Source of the DNA: Actinomycetota bacterium
Lineage (GTDB): Bacteria > Actinomycetota > Actinomycetes > S36-B12 > CAIYMF01
Direction of reading: 5' to 3'
DNA length: 13,078 nt
Assembly (NCBI GenBank): GCA_009699025.1
Contig: WLOZ01000022.1
Coordinates: 1-13,078, forward strand
The notes beneath the pieces were generated by a model. The model searched no databases. It was not told where the DNA came from and saw nothing but the letters and a program-made list of their open reading frames with translations. Below, one piece after another: positions 13,078-13,078 of this stretch. The position numbers and the translations under genes were made by a program. Position 1 is the first letter of the stretch. Each line of letters begins with the position of its first letter.

Positions 13078-13078
13078 G

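Noticed and set aside
1..13078. tRNA, rRNA, CRISPR array, transposase or phage genes
   Set aside because: Nothing with tRNA-like arms, regularly spaced repeats, DDE-type transposase motifs or terminal inverted repeats was seen on either strand by reading.

Overview
The window looks like chromosomal DNA from a high-GC Actinomycetota bacterium. The coding sequence is GC-rich, five of the ten recognisable gene starts are GTG, genes overlap tightly with 4-base ATGA or GTGA junctions, one promoter looks leaderless, and the binding lipoprotein has the long Ser-rich linker common in this phylum. No rRNA, tRNA, insertion sequence, CRISPR array or phage gene was seen. Genus cannot be judged from the sequence alone.

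Layout, left to right. (1) 1-952, minus: a metal-dependent amidohydrolase of the imidazolonepropionase/Xaa-Pro dipeptidase-like group, cut by the left edge. (2) 953-1252: a gene-free stretch with several inverted repeats and a candidate promoter. (3) 1253-8771, minus: a six-gene operon, read right to left as substrate-binding lipoprotein, permease B, permease C, ATPase D, ATPase F (a complete Dpp/Opp-type importer), then an S9 prolyl-oligopeptidase-family peptidase. (4) 8772-9014: a divergent control region with a good promoter for the importer and two different dyad motifs. (5) 9015-9713, plus: a TetR-family regulator. (6) 9740-12830, minus: a three-gene operon of tartrate/D-malate-type dehydrogenase, haloacetate dehalogenase-like hydrolase and M20 (CPG2-like) metallopeptidase, joined by GTGA overlaps and apparently starting from a leaderless promoter. 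(7) 12894-13077, minus: the last residues of an unidentified protein, overlapping a truncated amidohydrolase remnant.

Together the locus reads as an import-and-dismantle system for peptides or N-acyl amino acid-like compounds. The importer brings substrate in, and the S9, M20 and amidohydrolase enzymes cut peptide or amide bonds. The dehalogenase-like enzyme and the beta-decarboxylating dehydrogenase could then turn a released halo- or epoxy-acid into a 2-hydroxy acid and onward to central metabolism. The divergent TetR protein is the obvious regulator. A motif, GTAGTCAC followed by seven variable bases and GACTWA, occurs both in the TetR/importer control region and over the -10 box of the three-gene operon, suggesting both units are co-regulated. 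Family assignments rest on motifs read in the translations; the substrate and the regulatory link are inference.
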